Assembly: GCF_047663525.1 (NCBI RefSeq)
Contig: NC_092602.1
Coordinates: forward strand, 7,003,501-7,067,500
Source of the DNA: Anas platyrhynchos
Taxonomy: Eukaryota; Chordata; Aves; Anseriformes; Anatidae
Length of the DNA stretch: 64,000 bases
Direction: 5' to 3'
In this document: positions 21,065 to 31,289 of the stretch, piece after piece
Layout of the letters: each line of letters opens with the position of its first letter
How positions within the stretch are numbered: position 1 is the stretch's first letter
Notes under the pieces: model-generated
What the model was told of the DNA's origin: nothing
Databases searched by the model: none
What the model saw: only the letters and a program-made list of their open reading frames with translations
Translations under genes and position numbers: made by a program

Positions 21065-21330
21065 GGAATCAGCTGCCTCTGCCCACCCGGGATCCCGTGG
21101 TCCAGGAAGGTCCTGGGGGGCTTCCTGGGAAAGCCCCTGGCTGTGGGGATTTTTTTTTTGTGCTTCCCTACAGCAGCCCAGGTTCCTGGGGCTGGAGAAC
21201 ACCTGGAGAAAGCGCTGCGAGGAGGATGGGTCCTCTCCAATGTGCTGAGCTGTGCCGGTGGCTTGTAACTCCCCCTCTTCATCGTGCACCCTCTCATCCA
21301 TCCCAGCCCTACAGGGATCGGGACACATTC
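21065..21330. other. GC-rich interval, nothing recognised
   Basis: No recognisable gene or repeat. Confidence 0.4.
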
Positions 21331-21334
21331 CCCT

Positions 21335-21415
21335 TCCGTCATCTATATGAGGCATAAGTAGTTTTATAGATATATAGAATAATATGTAATAAACTAGGTA
21401 GGAATATGGGCAGGG
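21335..21415. other. Short A+T-rich patch
   Basis: Contains CTATATGAGGCATAAG, ATAGATATATAGAATAATATG and TAATAAACTAGG. Too short to interpret; could be part of a regulatory element. Confidence 0.3.
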
Positions 21416-21419
21416 TCGG

Positions 21420-21885
21420 TGCCACATCGGTGCAAAATCAGGAGTGGTGAGCGTGCTGGAAGAAGGGCGAGGAGACCAAACCAAGCTTTTCTTCCAAAGA
21501 ATGAGCCAAAGGATGAACCTACAAGAGATTTCAGCAGGGTGTCGAGTCCCTGGGGGGGCTTTACCGTTCCCCCAGAGGTAAAACCTAAAGGTGGACACAT
21601 TCAGGGACTGGTGCACCATACACCTATCCACCTCTGCCATGGCAAGGGACCCAGAAAAACACCACAATTTAGAGTAAATTTCTTAAAGGGGGGACCCAGA
21701 GAGGGATGAGGGGACTGAGGGGACCTGGTGGGTGGATGGCAGGGCGCTGGGGGCCGGGGGCAGAGCCGTGCCCCCTGCGTGGGGTAATTGGCAACCCCTG
21801 CCCCGCTGCCCCTTCTGCCGCGCGGTGTTTAATTGCACCGGCTAACAGTTCAGGGGCAGAGCTGCTCGGGGGCCTTATCTCCGCT
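21420..21885. other. GC-rich interval, nothing recognised
   Basis: No gene or repeat identified. Confidence 0.4.
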
Positions 21886-21889
21886 TTCA

Positions 21890-22170
21890 CCATTTTTCTT
21901 TCTGGGAAATGAAGTTAAAAATCCCTTCACAGCAGCTCCAGCAGAAAAAAAAAAAAAAAAAAAGAAAAAAAAAGAAAAAAAAATTAGTCCCCTATCACTA
22001 TTTAACATGCACTGCTAAAAACTAGATAAACACAGGCCGTCACTTGGAGATTAGCTCCTCACATGACTAAATGATTTATTTAGAAGATTCCTTCTTTTCT
22101 CTCTCTCTCCTTCTCCCTCTCTCTCTTTTCCTTGGCTAAGAACATATTAATCAGAAATTAGAGGCAGGCT
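21890..22170. promoter_or_regulatory. A+T-rich island with A runs and CT run
   Basis: An A-rich simple stretch (about 21,944-21,983) is followed by CACTATTTAACATGC, AACTAGATAAACAC, GACTAAATGATTTATTTAG, a (CT)n run at about 22,090-22,132, and CATATTAATCAG. The non-repetitive half (22,000-22,085) is the candidate element. Confidence 0.4.
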
Positions 22171-22194
22171 GAGGGATGGAGAACAGCCTGACAA

Positions 22195-22300
22195 AGAGCA
22201 AATGGGGAGGGGAGAGGGGGAAGGCTGGGGGAGAGGAGAGGGAGGGGAGGTGGGAGCAGGGAGAAGTGGGGACGGGGGAAGGTGCTGGGGGGGGCAAAAA
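22195..22300 (+). repeat. Polypurine GA-rich tract
   Basis: About 100 bases of G/A-dominated sequence of the form GGGGAGAGGAGAGGGAGG. It lies about 65 bases after a CT-rich run on the same strand. Confidence 0.7.
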
Positions 22301-22309
22301 ATATATTTG

Positions 22310-22885
22310 TGGGGTGGAAAAATGGATAAAGAGGGAAATAAGGGGTGGGGGAGAAAGGGGAAAATGTGTGTGTGCATCAGGAGGGGACCCAAAGGTTTTG
22401 GGGCTGGGAGGGGGCGAAGCACCGGGGGCGTCGTGTGCAGCAGCGATGCGCAGGGCTTATCCCGCTCCCTGGGGGGGGGCTGGCAGCAGTGATTAAGGTT
22501 TTTATCTGGCAGGCAGCCCAGGGGGGCACAGAGGAAGCCCCCCAGCCTCTCATCACCCCTGTGTCCCCCCCCCCCAGCCCTGTTTTCCCACCGCAGGTGC
22601 GGGCGATAAGAGGTCCCGGTGCTGCTCAGGCGTGGAGGGGCGCGGGGGGCCGGGGATTTGCGGAGGGGGATAAAGGGAGAACGGCCCCGGCAGGATTAGC
22701 GGGGGGGCCCCGTGGTGGGCTAGGTGCTGTGCGGTGTCCCTCTGCCTTTATCCACAGAGATAACCAGCCCCGAGGCTGAGGCCGGCAGCGATAAGGAGAT
22801 TAGGCGGCTCGGCTCTCCGCGGGCCCACCAGGAGGTTATCGAGAGGGGCTGGGCCTGAACGCGCCCCCAGCCCTGCCCCGTGGGA
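22310..22885. other. GC-rich interval with GATA words
   Basis: GC-rich, moderately CpG-rich sequence holding several GATAAG or GATAA words (22,600-22,850). No coding gene recognised. Confidence 0.4.
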
Positions 22886-22889
22886 CGCC

Positions 22890-23205
22890 TGGCATCCCAA
22901 AATGTGGAGGGTGCTCCCCGCCATACAAAGCAGGGGTTGGTATCCATCCCAAAATGCAGGGGATATTCCCTATCCCAAAATGCAGAGGATTATCCCCGCC
23001 CATAAAACAGGGGCACGCTCCCCATCCCAAAGTGCAGGGCATATTCCCCACCCCACAAAGCAAAGGATGCTCCACATCCCAAAAGGTAGAGGTTATCCCC
23101 ATCCCACAAACCAGGCATGGTCCCCATCCCACAAATGGGGCATGCTCCCCATCCCAAAACACAAGGGATGCTCCCCATCCCACAAAGCAGGGCATGCACC
23201 CCAGC
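22890..23205 (+). repeat. 26-30 bp minisatellite, about 11-12 copies
   Basis: Repeating CCCATCCCA followed by AAATGCAGGG or CAAAGCAGGG and then a CATGCTCC or ATATTCC tail. Copy length varies slightly and divergence between copies is high. Open frames across it on both strands are repeat artefacts. Confidence 0.9.
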
Positions 23206-23219
23206 ATATTGAACACAGG

Positions 23220-23550
23220 TGGGGTGGGAACCAGAATTCAATTACAAATTCTATGTACAGAAACAGGATTTTTTTTAATTATTTTTTTAAATACACTAAC
23301 AAATCCTAACTAAGCAGAACCTATAAGAACAAAAGGTTTTGCGTTACCCAAACACGATTTTTCCCTTTTAAACCAACCCTGGGACGAGCTGGAGGTACCT
23401 GCAGCGAGCCCATCACCTTGGGCACCAGTGACGCCAGGATGACAAAAACCTCGTGTTTCTGCCTCAAAACGTGGGCAGGCTGGGTGCTGAGCACCGCCAC
23501 AGGGGAAAACCAAGCAGAAAAGGAAACTCTTGGCACTCTGATAGCAAAAC
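23220..23550. other. Mixed interval with A+T-rich start
   Basis: ATTTTTTTTAATTATTTTTTTAAATAC-type sequence at 23,267-23,295 is followed by ordinary sequence. No gene recognised. Confidence 0.4.
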
Positions 23551-23554
23551 ACAC

Positions 23555-23895
23555 GGCAGCACTTTGAGGTTTAAGTTTTTAGCAGCAGACTTTCAGTGGA
23601 ACTTTCCTTAAAACTCCAACAGCAAATACGTGCAGCTATCTTTATATGTACATATATATCACTGTACATATGTATTTAATTTTAATATGAATAGATCTTG
23701 TTAAATGTAGGCTTTAACATAGGTTTGCCATAATTTAAACTTTAAATTTTAATTCAATTAAATTTTTGAGGCCAAATGTAATGCATTCGAATTAAAAACC
23801 CCAGCTTCTGGGGAAAAAAAAAAAAAAAAAGTTTAGATTGTAATTATAACAGGCACCTTTTCATTTATTTTTTGTAATTGATTTTGATCCGCCCT
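23555..23895 (+). promoter_or_regulatory. A+T-rich island resembling a 3' UTR
   Basis: The most A+T-rich stretch in the window. It has two Pumilio-type words TGTACATA (23,647-23,654 and 23,663-23,670) and an ATTAAA at 23,791-23,796. A perfect CCCCAG-CTT-CTGGGG hairpin follows at 23,799-23,813, then a 17-base A run at 23,814-23,830. Motifs of this kind occur in long vertebrate 3' UTRs, and ATTAAA just before an A run is also what a retrocopied mRNA tail looks like. No coding frame lies upstream, so it may equally be an enhancer island. Confidence 0.4.
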
Positions 23896-24059
23896 TTGCT
23901 CAGGATGACAAGTGAGCACCCCAAGTGCTGTGTGTGACCCCTTGGTGGGTGTTTCCCAGGGCCATGCACCCATGGGGCCACATTTTAGGGGGCCCCGAGG
24001 AGCTGGGAGCTGTGGGGAGCTGGAGGATGATGGTGAGCAGGGTCAGGGGTGGAAAACTG

Positions 24060-24405
24060 AGTGCACTGTGTGTGCAAACTCCTGCACACAGACCTTTGCA
24101 TGCAAATTCCTGCATGCAAGCCCTTGCACAAACCCTTGCATGTAAAGCCATGCATGTGAAAAATTACCTGCAGATCTGCGTGCAAATGCTTGCATGGCAG
24201 CCATGGTGTGCAAACCTTTGCATGCAAACATCTGCGTGCAAATCCTTGCATTGCAACCCGTGGTGTGCAAATCTTTGCATGCAACCATTTGCATGCAGCC
24301 CCTGTGTGCAAACGCTTGCATGCCAACCATGGTGTGCAAATCTTCGCACGCAACCCATGGTGTGCAAACCTTTGCGTGCAAACCCCTGCGTGCAAGCCCT
24401 GTGGC
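24060..24405. repeat. TGCATGCAAA minisatellite with POU octamers
   Basis: About 345 bp of irregular repeats of TTTGCATGCAAACC and TGGTGTGCAAATC-type units at 15-25 bp spacing. Two exact octamer sites occur, ATGCAAAT at 24,100-24,107 and ATTTGCAT at 24,287-24,294, plus many one-base variants (TGCAAACC, CGTGCAAAT). TGCATGCA is palindromic, so both strands look alike. Long Cys/His/Ala-rich open frames on both strands are readings of the repeat and not a cysteine-rich protein. Confidence 0.9.
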
Positions 24406-24409
24406 TCCA

Positions 24410-25045
24410 GAAAGGAGGCAGGCCGGCTCCCTGCACTCCCTGCCAACCCCATCTTTACTTTCAGAGCCCCAGAGCCGCGTAACCCATCCCTGGAAGCCTC
24501 CAGCTCCCCACCCCGTGCACCCCTCTGCTCGCAGGGGATGTCAGCGGGGACCCGCTGCGCTCCCTGGGCACGCCGCAGGAGGGGTGCTCGGTGTGACCGT
24601 GACACCCCCAGCTGGGACAAGCCCCCTTTTTCCCCAAAAAATCAAGGGAAAGGATCACAGGGACCAAACGAGGCCGGGTGCATGGCACAGGGGAGCAGAG
24701 GCACGGCAGTTGTGCTCCTGCCGGCTGCACACAGGCGCACCCCGCCATACCGGCGGCGACGCAGCCCCAGGAGCCCTTCCCCAGCCTGCCAGCCTCGGTG
24801 GCTGCGCTTATCTGCACCCACGACACCGGCAGCCTGAAAATGATTTCTGCATTTGATTTTTGCCTTTGCATTTCCTCTCGTGCTGCTTTTCCTTCCCCCC
24901 ACCCCTCCATCCCTGCAGAAGATCAGAGCGCCGCGATGCTCCCACGGACTGACAGCTCGCACGCTGCCTCCTTCCTCCTCCCCCTCTCCCCTACTTTCCC
25001 CCTTTTCCTCTGCACGCTTTTTTTTTTTTTTTTTCCCATACACTC
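24410..25045. other. GC-rich interval without a recognisable gene
   Basis: Open frames continue from the repeat and have no recognisable domain. A poly(T) run lies at about 25,018-25,034. Confidence 0.45.
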
Positions 25046-25049
25046 CTTT

Positions 25050-25270
25050 CTCCTTCCTCTTTATTTTATCTCGATTTGCCACAAATCTGTTCCCCCTACA
25101 AAGCAGCTGCCATCTTTGTTCGTTGCCATTATCAGCTGCGGCACACGGGCCCGGCCAGGCTGCCTGGCAGACAATTGCTGACTAATAGACTGTCTGAGAG
25201 CTATTGTAGAGTGTGTCCGAGGCAGATCTATCACCGTGTCCTATCACCCGTGCCGCATTGACACCGGGGG
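25050..25270. promoter_or_regulatory. Conserved-element-like island 13
   Basis: Non-repetitive mixed-composition sequence with CCATCTTTGTTCG (SOX-like), GCCATTATCAGC, GACAATTGCTGACTAATAG and CTATTGTAGAG (SOX-like). Candidate enhancer. Confidence 0.4.
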
Positions 25271-25274
25271 AGAG

Positions 25275-25710
25275 CGGCACGGAAGGGGGAACGGGGAAAG
25301 GGATGGGAAAAAAAAATATAGAAGGAGGAAAAAAAAATTAAAAAAAAAAAAAAATAGGCACGGCGGCATCGCTGCTGCCTGGACCCGGCGGGAGCAGATG
25401 TGGGCAGCATCTCCAGCGGGCTCCATCCTGCCTCCATCTGCCGAGGGACGGCAGCAGGAGGCTTCCCCAAGGCTGCTTTGTGGCCGAGAGGTTGCTGCCA
25501 TCGGCGGTGCCGGCGGCTGTGGAGGGCGAGCTGCGGTGCCGGGGGGGCAAAGGAGTGGGAAGGGGAAGGATTGGGGGTTGGAGGGGCTGGGGTTTTGGGG
25601 GTGGGGGGTGATGGTGATGGGGTGTGTGGATTTTCTGGGGGATGAGGGGTGCTGGTGCAGCTTGTGGCCGTGGTCTGCGGTGTGCGGGGGCTGCGGGAGC
25701 TTTGGGGAGG
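25275..25710. other. GC-rich interval with A runs
   Basis: A-rich simple runs at about 25,308-25,356 are followed by GC-rich sequence. No gene recognised. Confidence 0.45.
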
Positions 25711-25712
25711 CC

Positions 25713-25830
25713 ATGGGGAATGGGGATGCACCCCCGTGGAAATGGGGACACAGCTGGGAAATGGGGACCCAACCTCAGAAATGGGGAACCCCCAGGAAAT
25801 GGGGAGCCAACCTCGGAAATGGGGAACCCC
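25713..25830 (+). repeat. 19-20 bp minisatellite, about 6 copies
   Basis: GGAAATGGGGA recurs about every 19-20 bases, followed by variable ACCCAACCTC or ACACAGCT spacers. Tandem repeat. Confidence 0.9.
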
Positions 25831-25834
25831 CCCT

Positions 25835-26760
25835 CCTCCCTCAGCCAGGCTCAGAAATCAGCCCTGGGGGTCCTTGGGCTCTGATTTATGGGGAGAAGAT
25901 TTGGGTATGGGCCCATGGTGGTAGGGGTCCCCCGCCCATCCCCTACAACGCTCACAGGTGATTATCCCGCTGCCCTTAACAAGGCCCCAGGCTCCTGGTA
26001 TTAAAAATGTGTGGCTGAAAAATGTCAAAGGGCTGGAACCTCAATAACCCCCCCGTGGCCCCATGCTGGGAGCTGGGAATGGGGACGGGGTCCTCAGGCA
26101 GGTGGGGACAGTGGGGCTGGGGGCTTTCCCTGCTGCAGAGCTGCTCCCATCCCATTTCCCACACCCTGCCACCCAAAAAGGATGTGAAGGAGTGGGAAGG
26201 GGACTTTTGGGTTGAGTTTCTTTGAGTCTGGCCCTTTGGGTTCTCCTCCATTTGCTGTCTCGGTCTCGCTCTGGGGAGGAGACCCCAAAAAAGCCACCGG
26301 TGCTGCCAGCAGGATGCACCCACAGGACTCCATCCCCAGAGGGATGGGGACAGAGGGGGCACAGCACCAGGGAGGGGGCTGCTGGAGAGGGGCGATGGGG
26401 TGGGGAGTGGCAGGTGACCCCCTCCAGCCCCAAAATGGGACCCTGAGGCTGGGGCGAGCTGGAGCCACGAACGGCAGAGGGGGCTGCAGGTCAGCAGGAC
26501 ATCAGTGGGGACAATTTGGGGACACGGAGCAGACCCCAGGCCACCATGGGGGGGGCGAGGGGATGCAGCCTGAGTCTGGAAGCAGCCACAGGGCATGGGG
26601 ATGCCCACCCCACATCGCCCCTTGATGGGAACCATCCCTGTCCCCCCCGTGCCAATGTGTGTTCCCAAATCGGGACCCCAAAAGAGGCGCCCACCTCCCC
26701 GGGGAAGGCAAATACAAAGAAACACCGGGCAGGAGGCGTCGGGCTTTATTTTCCCCGGGC
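25835..26760. other. GC-rich interval without a recognisable gene
   Basis: A 249-codon minus-strand frame (25,976-26,725) is Pro/Ser/Gly/His-rich, overlaps plus-strand frames, and has no known domain. Not called. Confidence 0.5.
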
Positions 26761-26765
26761 TGTAG

Positions 26766-26792
26766 AGCCTGATCTATGCGTGCGCACACAAG
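26766..26792 (+). other. Possible 27-nt microexon (low confidence)
   Basis: A T/C-rich tract ending CTGTAG precedes the segment and the strong donor AAG/GTGAGA follows it. The length is a multiple of three and two of three frames are open. Microexons of this size exist in neural genes, but chance pairs of splice signals are common in introns. Confidence 0.15.
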
Positions 26793-26940
26793 GTGAGATG
26801 AGCTGAATAGTTAATGTCCCCAGCGGGCTCCGCTCCCGCGCGCCGCAAAGTTGGGAACAAAATGACCGGCCATGCATTGAGCTGGCTTACATCGCCCTCC
26901 ATATGGAAATGAAGATAATCCAGGTCGCAGCTTTGTGTGT
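26790..26940. promoter_or_regulatory. Conserved-element-like island 14
   Basis: Includes GCTGAATAGTTAATG, GAACAAAATGACCGG, CCATGCATTGAGC and CCATATGGAAATGAAGATAATCC. Candidate enhancer. Confidence 0.4.
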
Positions 26941-27179
26941 GCTGCAGGGGAGGCAGCGGGGGACGAGGGGGATGGGGATGGGTATGGGGATAGATCCTGC
27001 CCCGGCACGGGGAGGGCGAGCGGATCCCAGCGCCGGGACAGCCTCGGTGAGCCTCGGGCCCGTCCTTCTGCAGGGTTCAATCCAAGCCTTGTGCCCCGGC
27101 AGGGCCAGGTGCTCCCTCTCACACAGCCCACCTCTGCTCCTTCCAAATCCCGATGAGAAAGGATGGTTTTTCCCCAAGT

Positions 27180-27340
27180 ATTACTGATTACACAGACTTT
27201 TTTTATTTGGCACCGGCAGGAAGACCCTTGAAGTGCCGTAAGCAAGGTCTAATTTAAGGGGGGAAAAAAATAATAAATAAAAAAAAACAAGCAAAGGATT
27301 GCACAATTTGAAATTATCCCCAAATAAAATCCTTCCCCAC
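27180..27340. promoter_or_regulatory. A+T-rich island 15
   Basis: Contains AAAAATAATAAATAAAAAAAAAC and TTTGAAATTATCCCC within a short A+T-rich stretch. Part is simple A-rich sequence, so this is a weak candidate. Confidence 0.3.
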
Positions 27341-27344
27341 TAGG

Positions 27345-27720
27345 CAGGTTTTAAGGCTTTGGCTTTTGTGCCCCTGGTGTGGGGTTGGTTTGCTTTTTGG
27401 GGAGCGGGGTACCGCAGCGCCCTGCAGTCATTGTGCTGCCTGTAAGGAATTTGTCGTTCCTGCAGTCCTTGCCTTTCCATTCCCCTCTTTTGTTTCTCTT
27501 TTTGCTGCACAAGATGCACGGGCAGCTCCGGTAGGTAGTGGGGAGAGGGGCTGGGTGATGCCAGAGGTGGGAATTTGGGGGTGCCGAGCAGGGCACCAGC
27601 AGCTCCGGCTCCATCCCCAGCCCGGGCCGTGCGTCCTCTGCGCTCCTCCTCCGCGCAGGTGGCTCGGGGACCCCAAACCTGTCGGCGGGTCCCCACGGCA
27701 GCCCCGTCACCATCTGCCTG
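27345..27720. other. Interval with minus-strand open frames, unassigned
   Basis: Two overlapping minus-strand frames (27,340-27,696 and 27,351-27,713) are open for about 118 codons. No domain recognised; could include transcribed sequence but nothing confirms it. Confidence 0.3.
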
Positions 27721-27726
27721 GCCGAC

Positions 27727-27778
27727 CTTCGTGCAGGGCTTGACGTGCGTCTCGTCTAGCTCGATGTCTTGGCTCCCC
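27727..27778 (-). other. Exon-like segment, minus strand (low confidence)
   Basis: On the minus strand a pyrimidine-rich tract ending GGCTACAG is followed by 52 bases reading, in one frame, GSQDIELDETHVKPCTK with several CpG-containing codons. The following GTCGGC is a weak donor. The peptide is acidic and complex, unlike the low-complexity frames elsewhere, but I do not recognise it. Confidence 0.2.
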
Positions 27779-27799
27779 CTGTAGCCGGTGGGGAGAGAG

Positions 27800-29335
27800 G
27801 CACGGGCAGCCTGCGGGAGCAGGGGGGGAGCCCAGGCTGCGCGCAGCCAGGTGGGCAGGGGGCTCCGGGATCCCCCCCAGCCCAGAATACACCGGAGAGG
27901 TCCTCACCCTCTGGGCTATTCCCCTGCCCTGCTCTGGGGAGGCTATGGGGTCAGATCGTGCCCCAAAAGCCACATTTTGGGACATCCTTCATGTGCCCTG
28001 GTGCAGAGCATCCTCCCTGGGACACTGGCACCCCACAGGGTCCCCAGAGCTGTGCCCAGCCAAGGGCAACAGTTTGGGGATAATTACACTCCTCCAACAG
28101 CCCAAACTGTCCAGATTTAACACCAAACTGCGCTGCAGCTGCCCCACGGGGCGTGCCGAGGGCGATCCCACTCCTGGGGGTACCCAGGGAAGCGGCGCGG
28201 TGCTGGCACGATGCTCGGGGAGCCCTGGGTGGCGGGGACACACGCAGCTGGTGGAGAAACAGGGCCAGCCTCTTGATCACACCACCAAGAGCTGGCAAAT
28301 TGCCGTGGCTTAACGAAGTCCCAGTGCCGAGCCGAGCTGTGGAAATCACTCCAGAGCGCGCCGCCAGCCCCTGCGCATTTTTCTTCACCACCAGGTAGGG
28401 CAGGAGCCAGGTCCTCATCTGACCCGGCTATTTTGGAGCTGTCCCTGTGCCTGGAAGGCTCTGCTGATTTGGGGGCAGAACTCCCACATCCTGCTCCAGC
28501 TGCTGTTCCCTGTGGGGGCTGCAAGCCCCGATGTCCCCCGCTGTGACCACCGGGGACGAGCCCACGCTGCTCCATCCCCCGGGGCTGGGAGAGGAGCAGC
28601 AGGCGGCCCCGTGCAGGTGACAAATTGCCTCTGACGGGCGGCATCAGAGATACTCGCAGGAGCCATTTGTCCACGCTCCTGCCAGCGACGCTGCAGGAAC
28701 CAGCCGGGAACCGCTCCCGCTGTGCGCGGGGCTGACGGAGAGGGGCTCGGTGGGACGATGCTCACAGGATGGGTTTGTACAAGCCGAGAGAAACGACCTC
28801 ATTCTCCAGGGGCTGAGCACAGCAGGGAGCAGGGCTCAGGCCCCGATGATGCCCCGACACCGAGGACACCCGTGATGGGGCCGGGCTGGTGCCCGCAGCC
28901 GGCAGCGCAGCAGCGTGGCGGCGCATCCAGCCTGGCTGTGAAATTAAGCCCTGCTGGTTAATTAAAGACTTGGGCCCCGAGACCTGCTCGCTCAGCTCCG
29001 CAGCAGCAGGGCCATCAGGCTGTTACGCACCGCTTCAGCCGCAGCGGCTACGACCACGGCTAGAGAACGGGGTGGTTTGGGGCAGGAGCAGCTCTCCTTA
29101 TTCTCCAGGTGCCATTTCCCACCAAAAAAAAACAAAAACCATGGACAAACACGTGCTGGATGAGCCCATCCCTGCAGCAGCACACCTTTTCCTACCTGTG
29201 CCCATTGACCCGGAGCAGGGGGGGTGTCTCTGCCCTGTCCCCAGCCCCAAATCCCCCCCACCCACCCCATTACCACCCCGCCTGGCTGCTCGCGGGCAGC
29301 CCGGCCCCGGGAGGGGCTTTGGGGTGGGGGCCGCG
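27800..29335. other. GC-rich interval without a recognisable gene
   Basis: Overlapping open frames up to about 185 codons on both strands are low in complexity and unassigned. A short TTAATTAAAG patch lies at 28,958-28,968. Confidence 0.5.
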
Positions 29336-29339
29336 GGCG

Positions 29340-29490
29340 GGCGCACGCTTTTTATTTCAGTAATTCTTTTATCTTGTTCTCGCACCCTGAACAGTATGAG
29401 CGTTCATCAAAGTAATTGACGCGGATGAAATTAGCGCTTCCTGCTATGTCGGACAGATAAACTTTGCTGAATATTGATTTTGCACAAAGA
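29340..29490. promoter_or_regulatory. A+T-rich island with TCF/LEF site
   Basis: An exact TCF/LEF word ATCAAAG lies at 29,406-29,412 next to TAATTGACG. Nearby are CAGTAATTCTTTTATC, GATGAAATTAGCG, GACAGATAAAC and GAATATTGATTTTGC. Non-repetitive, sharply bounded, with no coding frame. Strong candidate enhancer, possibly Wnt-responsive. Confidence 0.5.
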
Positions 29491-29494
29491 AAAT

Positions 29495-31285
29495 GACATG
29501 TGCTTGGTCCTCACCCTTTATCTGGACGGAGCAGGGAGATGCTGGGGGAGGCGAGGGGGGAAGGAGGCAAGCCTCCGCTGGAGAAGCATCCATAAGAATT
29601 ACTTTTATCTCCTCTCCCACAAGAAGACAACAGAAGATAAGGCTGGGCGACAGTGCTGGGGGAGGAGGTGGGGGAGCAGGGAAGAGGAGCCCGGCGAAGA
29701 CCTCCGCCGTGCGCTGGAGCGGCTGGGGGCTCTTTGTCAGCCGCGGGGTTTGGGCAGATAACCAGCTTTGTAGGGCCGTGCGTCACGGAGAGCCAGGGAA
29801 AGGCGGGCTCCCCTCCGTCCCACCTGCACAACGCCCGTGGCAGGGGGCTGCATCCCCCCCCCGGCGGCACCGTGGGGCATCCCCCAGCCCGGCCCCGCGT
29901 CCCACCGGGTCGGCTCCTTTGCACAGCGAAGGTTTTGTGTCGACGCCGCGCTCAGCAGAAAGGGGATGCGGGAACAAAGCTGGTACATGTGCTGCCTTTC
30001 CCAGAGCAGGGGTCAGCGCTGTTCTGCCAGACACGGGGCAACCCAGGCTCTGCACACAGAGCATCTCGCAGCGCCAGCAGCAAGGCAGCCACGAGGTTTT
30101 TGATGACTGCAGGAGGATTAATTAACGTGCCCTGCTCTGCCTGGCACAGACTGGCTCCGTGATGAACCCCGTTTGGATGAGCAAAGCGGAGGCAGCCACT
30201 GAGCCCCGTTAGCTGCTCCCTAATTGCAGGAAAACTGGGGGCCACCTCCTAACTCCTGCAAAGCCTGGCGTCTTCCTGACATCGTCTTCCACAGCAGGTG
30301 CCTGGGGAGCTCCTGGAAATTGCCCTGGGAGGTGCCCCCAGAGCCACAAGGCAAGAGCTGGGGCTGGGTGAAGTGGGCACGGAACAGCTCATCGTCACCA
30401 GCATGGGGACAGCAACGGAGATACTATGTAAAGTCCTAAAAAAAGGAGGATGTGGAAGGATTTGAGCCTGAATTTCCTGTGCCGTGCTGGGCACAGAGCA
30501 GAAGGCAATGGGGGCCTCGTGGACAAAGTCTTGGGGGCTCCATCGCCCCTCTCCCGAGCACACCCCATGTGGGGCCATTGTCATGGCCATCAGTGAGGGA
30601 CTTTTCTGCTTGGATCTTACTTAGAGAATTAAGTGTAGACGTGAAGCTCAAGCGAGTGCCTCTCTGCAGGCTTGGCAGCAGACGAGCCTTCCTGAAAAAC
30701 GCCTTTTGGCATTCTGTGGTTTTCTACAGGCAAACCTCCAGGCTGAAAAAAGGTGGGACGCTGCCCTCACCTTCCCCCCAGGAGCTGCATGGGGCACCCC
30801 ATGGCACTGAGCAAACCATGCAATATGTGAAACAAGCCAGATATCCCCAAAAAAGACAGTACAAATGACCCCTTCCAGTGCCACGGGGGCAAGGCAGCCC
30901 AGCCTGGCACTTCTTGCCTCCCCAACACCCACCCAGCAGCCTAACAGGCACCAGCGTTCGGCTCCTTCCCTTTTCCTTGACCAAGCAAACCCCATCCGAT
31001 ACACCAAATACATCTGCAAACTTCGGAGCTGTTTCTGTAACACTTTTCCTTGGCTAAGGTAATGAAGCTTCGTTTAAGCCACGCAGGTTTCTCCTTCACC
31101 TGCATGCTCTGGCGGCGAATTCGCGCTCGCGGCTCCTGTGTTCCGCTCCCCTCCTCTGCTCCCTGGCCAAAGGGAGGCACAGCCTCGCTCAGCGTTACAA
31201 TTTCTGGCTTCTCTTCCTTGATTTCCACCTCCCCCTCCCCAGATATACCAGGCCTTGGGGAAAAAAAATAAAAAAGAAAAAAAAA
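29495..31285. other. GC-rich interval without a recognisable gene
   Basis: Open frames up to about 210 codons overlap on both strands and show no domain. Simple A-rich runs at 31,261-31,298 mark the right end. Confidence 0.5.
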
Positions 31286-31289
31286 AGAA

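Noticed and set aside
23814..23830. Processed pseudogene tail
   Set aside because: No parent coding sequence or target-site duplication is visible; kept only as a possibility in the findings.
24043..24620. Cys/His-rich frames that resemble a cysteine-rich protein
   Set aside because: They are translations of the TGCATGCAAA minisatellite and occur on both strands.
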